From NCBI GenBank assembly GCA_013362725.1, contig JABFVP010000240.1, positions 1 through 6,944 on the forward strand: 6,944 bases of DNA, written 5' to 3'. This stretch comes from Cupriavidus sp. (lineage in GTDB: Bacteria > Pseudomonadota > Gammaproteobacteria > Burkholderiales > Burkholderiaceae). Below the pieces are notes generated by a model. That model saw nothing but the letters and a program-made list of their open reading frames with translations. It was not told the DNA's origin and did not search any database. Below are positions 5,091-6,944 of this stretch, piece by piece. Made by a program: the position numbers and the translations under genes. Position 1 is the first letter of the stretch. Every line of letters begins with the position of its first letter.

Positions 5091-5765
5091 TTGCCCTCCG
5101 GCCAGTCCCCCGCGCGCGCGGCGCCCGCTCTGCGGCGGGCGCCGCGCAAGCTGGCGCCAGACAGCAAGCTGATGGTGCCGCTGGACGCGCTGCATCCCAC
5201 CCAGATCACGGTGGGCGGTTACCACGTGGCGCAGAAGATCCACGTCACGCGCCGGGTTGCGCCCGAGGCGCGCGCGGCGTTCCTGGACCGGCATCGCGTG
5301 CACCTGGTGATCGGCCCGGAGCAGGTGCTCTATGTGGTCGATCACCACCACTGGGTGCGCGCCTGGCATGACCTCGGGCTGACCCATGTGCCCGGCATCG
5401 TGCGCGCCGACCTGAGCGACATGGAGGTGCCCGCGTTCTGGCGCCACATGGTCGCCAATCACCTCGTCCATCCCTATGACGAGCATGGCCGGCGGCGGCC
5501 GCTGACCGAACTTCCCGAGGCCATCCACGATATGCGCGACGACCCCTACCGCAGCCTGGAGGCCTTCGTGCAGCTGGCGGGGGGCTATCGCAAGGTCAAG
5601 ACCGCCTACCTCGATTTTCGCTGGGCCGACTTCTTCCGGCGCCATGTGCCCGGGCCGTTCGACACGCCGCACCACTTCGCCTTTGCGGTGGCGTATGCGT
5701 TCAGGCTGGCGCACTCGCGCGAGGCCAAGGACCTCCCCGGCTATATCGGCGCGCTGGGGTGCTGA
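5091..5765 (+). CDS. ParB-like (ParBc_2 type) protein B, 224 aa
   Basis: This is a paralogue of the protein encoded at 1310-2092, with the same motifs in the same order: HPTQITVGGYHV (35-46), VDHHHWVRAW (83-92), HPYDEHG (127-133), MRDDPYRSLEAF (148-159) and a final aromatic region (YLDFRWADFFRRH, 173-185). As in protein A, no helix-turn-helix follows, so this is not a plasmid or chromosome partition ParB; a nuclease role is suggested only by the family name. It lacks the basic KTGK tail of protein A and ends just after the core. The start is uncertain: TTG at 5091 lies 3 nt after the BON stop and gives an N-terminus about as long as that of protein A, while ATG at 5172 would give 197 aa and still keep the whole core. 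Neither has a strong Shine-Dalgarno, so coupling to the BON gene is likely. It is convergent with the topoisomerase gene, 18 nt away. Confidence 0.87.
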   Translation: MPSGQSPARAAPALRRAPRKLAPDSKLMVPLDALHPTQITVGGYHVAQKIHVTRRVAPEARAAFLDRHRVHLVIGPEQVLYVVDHHHWVRAWHDLGLTHVPGIVRADLSDMEVPAFWRHMVANHLVHPYDEHGRRRPLTELPEAIHDMRDDPYRSLEAFVQLAGGYRKVKTAYLDFRWADFFRRHVPGPFDTPHHFAFAVAYAFRLAHSREAKDLPGYIGALGC

Positions 5766-5783
5766 GCGCCGGGCCCGGACCGA

Positions 5784-6869
5784 TCATCCGTTATTGCCCT
5801 TCTTTCCGTTTGCAGGCTGTGCCTGGCTTGCCGCCAGCAACTGCAGCAGCCGCGCCTCGTCCGCGCGCAGCCGGGTCATGGCGGGCGCGCGGCCGCGCGC
5901 CTGCAGCACGCCCGCCAGGTAGGCATCGATGACGTCGGGGTGCACATAGCATTTGCGGCACACCGCGACGGTGTTGCGCAGCTGGTTCGCGACCTCGCGG
6001 ATGGCATCGGTCACGGCCTTGCGGCGCGCCGTCTCGCTCGACGCTTCCGGCAGCTTGCGCAGGATCGCCAGCGCATGCACGCTGCCGGCCCAGGTGCGGA
6101 AGTCCTTGGCGGTAAAGTCGCCGCCGGTCACTTCCTGCAGGTAGGCGTTGACATCGGCCGAGCCGATCTCGCGGATCTCGCCGTCGCTGTCGCGGTACTT
6201 GAACAGGCACTGGCCCGGCAGGTCGGCGCAGTTGCGCACGATGCGCGCGAGGCGCGGGTCGTTGACCGAGACGTCGTGCGTGATGCCGCTCTTGCCGGTG
6301 AACTGGAAGCGCAGCCGGCTGCCGCGCACGGTCACGTGGCGCCGCCGCAGCGTGGTCAGGCCGTAGGTGCGGTTCTGGCGCGCGTAGCGCGGCGAGCCGA
6401 CCCGGACCAGCGTGGCGTCGAGCAGCAGCACCACCGCGCCCACCACCTTCTCGCGCGGCATGCCGTTGCGGCGCAGGTCGCGCGCCACGCGCGCGCGCAG
6501 GCGCGGCAGCGCTGCGCCGAACGCCGCCAGCCGGGCGTACTTGTCGGTATCGCGCAGCGCGGCCCATTGCGGGTGGTAGACGTACTGCTTGCGCCCGCGC
6601 GCGTCGCGCCCGGTGGCCTGCAGGTGGCCGCGCGGGTCGGGGCAGATCCAAACCGCCTCGTAGGCCGGCGGAATCGCCAGCGAAGCGATGCGCGCCAGCG
6701 TGGCGGCATCGGTCACGCGCTCGCCGTCCGGGCCGGTATAGCTGAAGCCGCTGCCATGGCGCCGGCGCGTGATGCCAGGGCTGCCGTCGTCGACATAGCG
6801 CAGACCCGCGTCGCGCAGCACCGCGTCGAGCGCGGCGGGGGCATCGGTGGCGGGCAGCGTGCTGTCCAT
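5784..6869 (-). CDS. DNA topoisomerase IB, poxvirus/bacterial type (361 aa)
   Basis: This type IB topoisomerase relaxes supercoiled DNA by making a transient 3'-phosphotyrosyl nick, without ATP. The N-terminal domain (about 15-105) contains YVDDGSPGITRRRHGSGFSY and the segment IPPAYEAVWICPDPRGHLQATGRD. The catalytic domain has Arg156 (RVGSPRYA), Lys193 (FTGKSG), Arg258 (DFRTWAG), Asn299 (RNTVAVCRKCY) and the nucleophile Tyr308. Poxvirus enzymes have His at the Asn299 position, while bacterial ones such as the Deinococcus enzyme use Asn, so this set is complete for the bacterial branch. The length is normal for the family. The last residues are Lys/Asn/Gly-rich and flexible. The ATG at 6869 fits the family N-terminus but has no clear Shine-Dalgarno; a possible upstream gene ends 12 nt before it, so coupling is plausible. 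It converges on ParB-like gene B. Confidence 0.95.
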   Translation of the reverse strand: MDSTLPATDAPAALDAVLRDAGLRYVDDGSPGITRRRHGSGFSYTGPDGERVTDAATLARIASLAIPPAYEAVWICPDPRGHLQATGRDARGRKQYVYHPQWAALRDTDKYARLAAFGAALPRLRARVARDLRRNGMPREKVVGAVVLLLDATLVRVGSPRYARQNRTYGLTTLRRRHVTVRGSRLRFQFTGKSGITHDVSVNDPRLARIVRNCADLPGQCLFKYRDSDGEIREIGSADVNAYLQEVTGGDFTAKDFRTWAGSVHALAILRKLPEASSETARRKAVTDAIREVANQLRNTVAVCRKCYVHPDVIDAYLAGVLQARGRAPAMTRLRADEARLLQLLAASQAQPANGKKGNNG

Positions 6870-6881
6870 GGGAGCGCGAAC

Positions 6882-6944
6882 TCAGGCGGCGCCCGGCGCG
6901 CCGGCCGACTCGGGCTGCGGGGTTTCGAGCCCGGCATCGGGCGC
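6882..6944 (-). CDS. Possible 3' end of a gene upstream of topoisomerase IB (20 codons)
   Basis: On the minus strand an open frame enters from the right edge and ends in TGA at 6884-6882, 12 nt before the topoisomerase ATG. The visible residues read APDAGLETPQPESAGAPGAA, a Pro/Ala/Glu-rich tail like many flexible C-termini. The close spacing and shared strand suggest an operon. Only 20 codons are visible and GC-rich DNA has few stops, so this could be chance; no product can be named. Confidence 0.35.
   Translation of the reverse strand, partial: APDAGLETPQPESAGAPGAA

Noticed and set aside
1310..5765. The two ParB-like genes as part of a ParAB plasmid or chromosome partition system
   Set aside because: There is no ParA gene, no parS-like site was recognised, and neither protein has the helix-turn-helix that partition ParB proteins carry after the N-terminal domain.
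5766..5783. Terminator in the 18-nt convergent gap between ParB-like gene B and topoisomerase IB
   Set aside because: It holds only a short GC-rich self-complementary run (around GGGCCC) with no loop or T-run; too short to call.
5784..6869. Loss of a catalytic residue in topoisomerase IB (Asn299 where poxvirus enzymes have His)
   Set aside because: Asn at this position is normal in the bacterial branch, as in the Deinococcus enzyme, so the active site is taken as intact.

Overview
The window is strongly GC-rich, and the GC excess falls on third codon positions. It carries small stress-associated families (DUF3309, DUF3008), a YghA-type short-chain dehydrogenase, a BON protein, ParBc_2 proteins and a bacterial topoisomerase IB. 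This mix suggests a betaproteobacterium of the Burkholderiaceae, most likely Cupriavidus or Ralstonia. The genus is inferred from gene content and composition, not from any search.

Layout, left to right. (1) 1-515 (+): the 3' part of a NarL-type response regulator. (2) 516-1218 (+): two tiny proteins, a DUF3309 membrane hairpin (711-869) and a Lys-rich DUF3008 protein (1030-1218). Each has a strong Shine-Dalgarno and a plausible promoter of its own. (3) 1219-1309: a convergent gap with a perfect 15-bp hairpin, probably a bidirectional terminator. (4) 1310-3551 (-): three genes in the order SDR (3551-2694), YflT-like protein (2528-2076), ParB-like protein A (2092-1310). The last two overlap by 17 nt. 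(5) 3552-3899: a divergent intergenic region with an imperfect tandem repeat (TGTAAGG read on the minus strand). (6) 3900-5765 (+): a protein with a long disordered Arg/Gly/Ser/Tyr-rich region and a C-terminal BON domain, followed 3 nt later by ParB-like protein B, a paralogue of protein A. (7) 5784-6869 (-): topoisomerase IB, convergent with protein B, then what may be the last 20 codons of a further gene running off the right edge.

The most notable feature is a pair of paralogous ParBc_2-type proteins on opposite strands about 3 kb apart, each the last gene behind a stress-type gene. Together with DUF3309, DUF3008, the YghA-type reductase, the YflT-like protein and the BON protein, this looks like a general-stress (stationary phase, osmotic or desiccation) cluster next to a DNA topology enzyme. 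That joint role is inferred from context. I see no insertion sequence, tRNA, rRNA, CRISPR array or att site.
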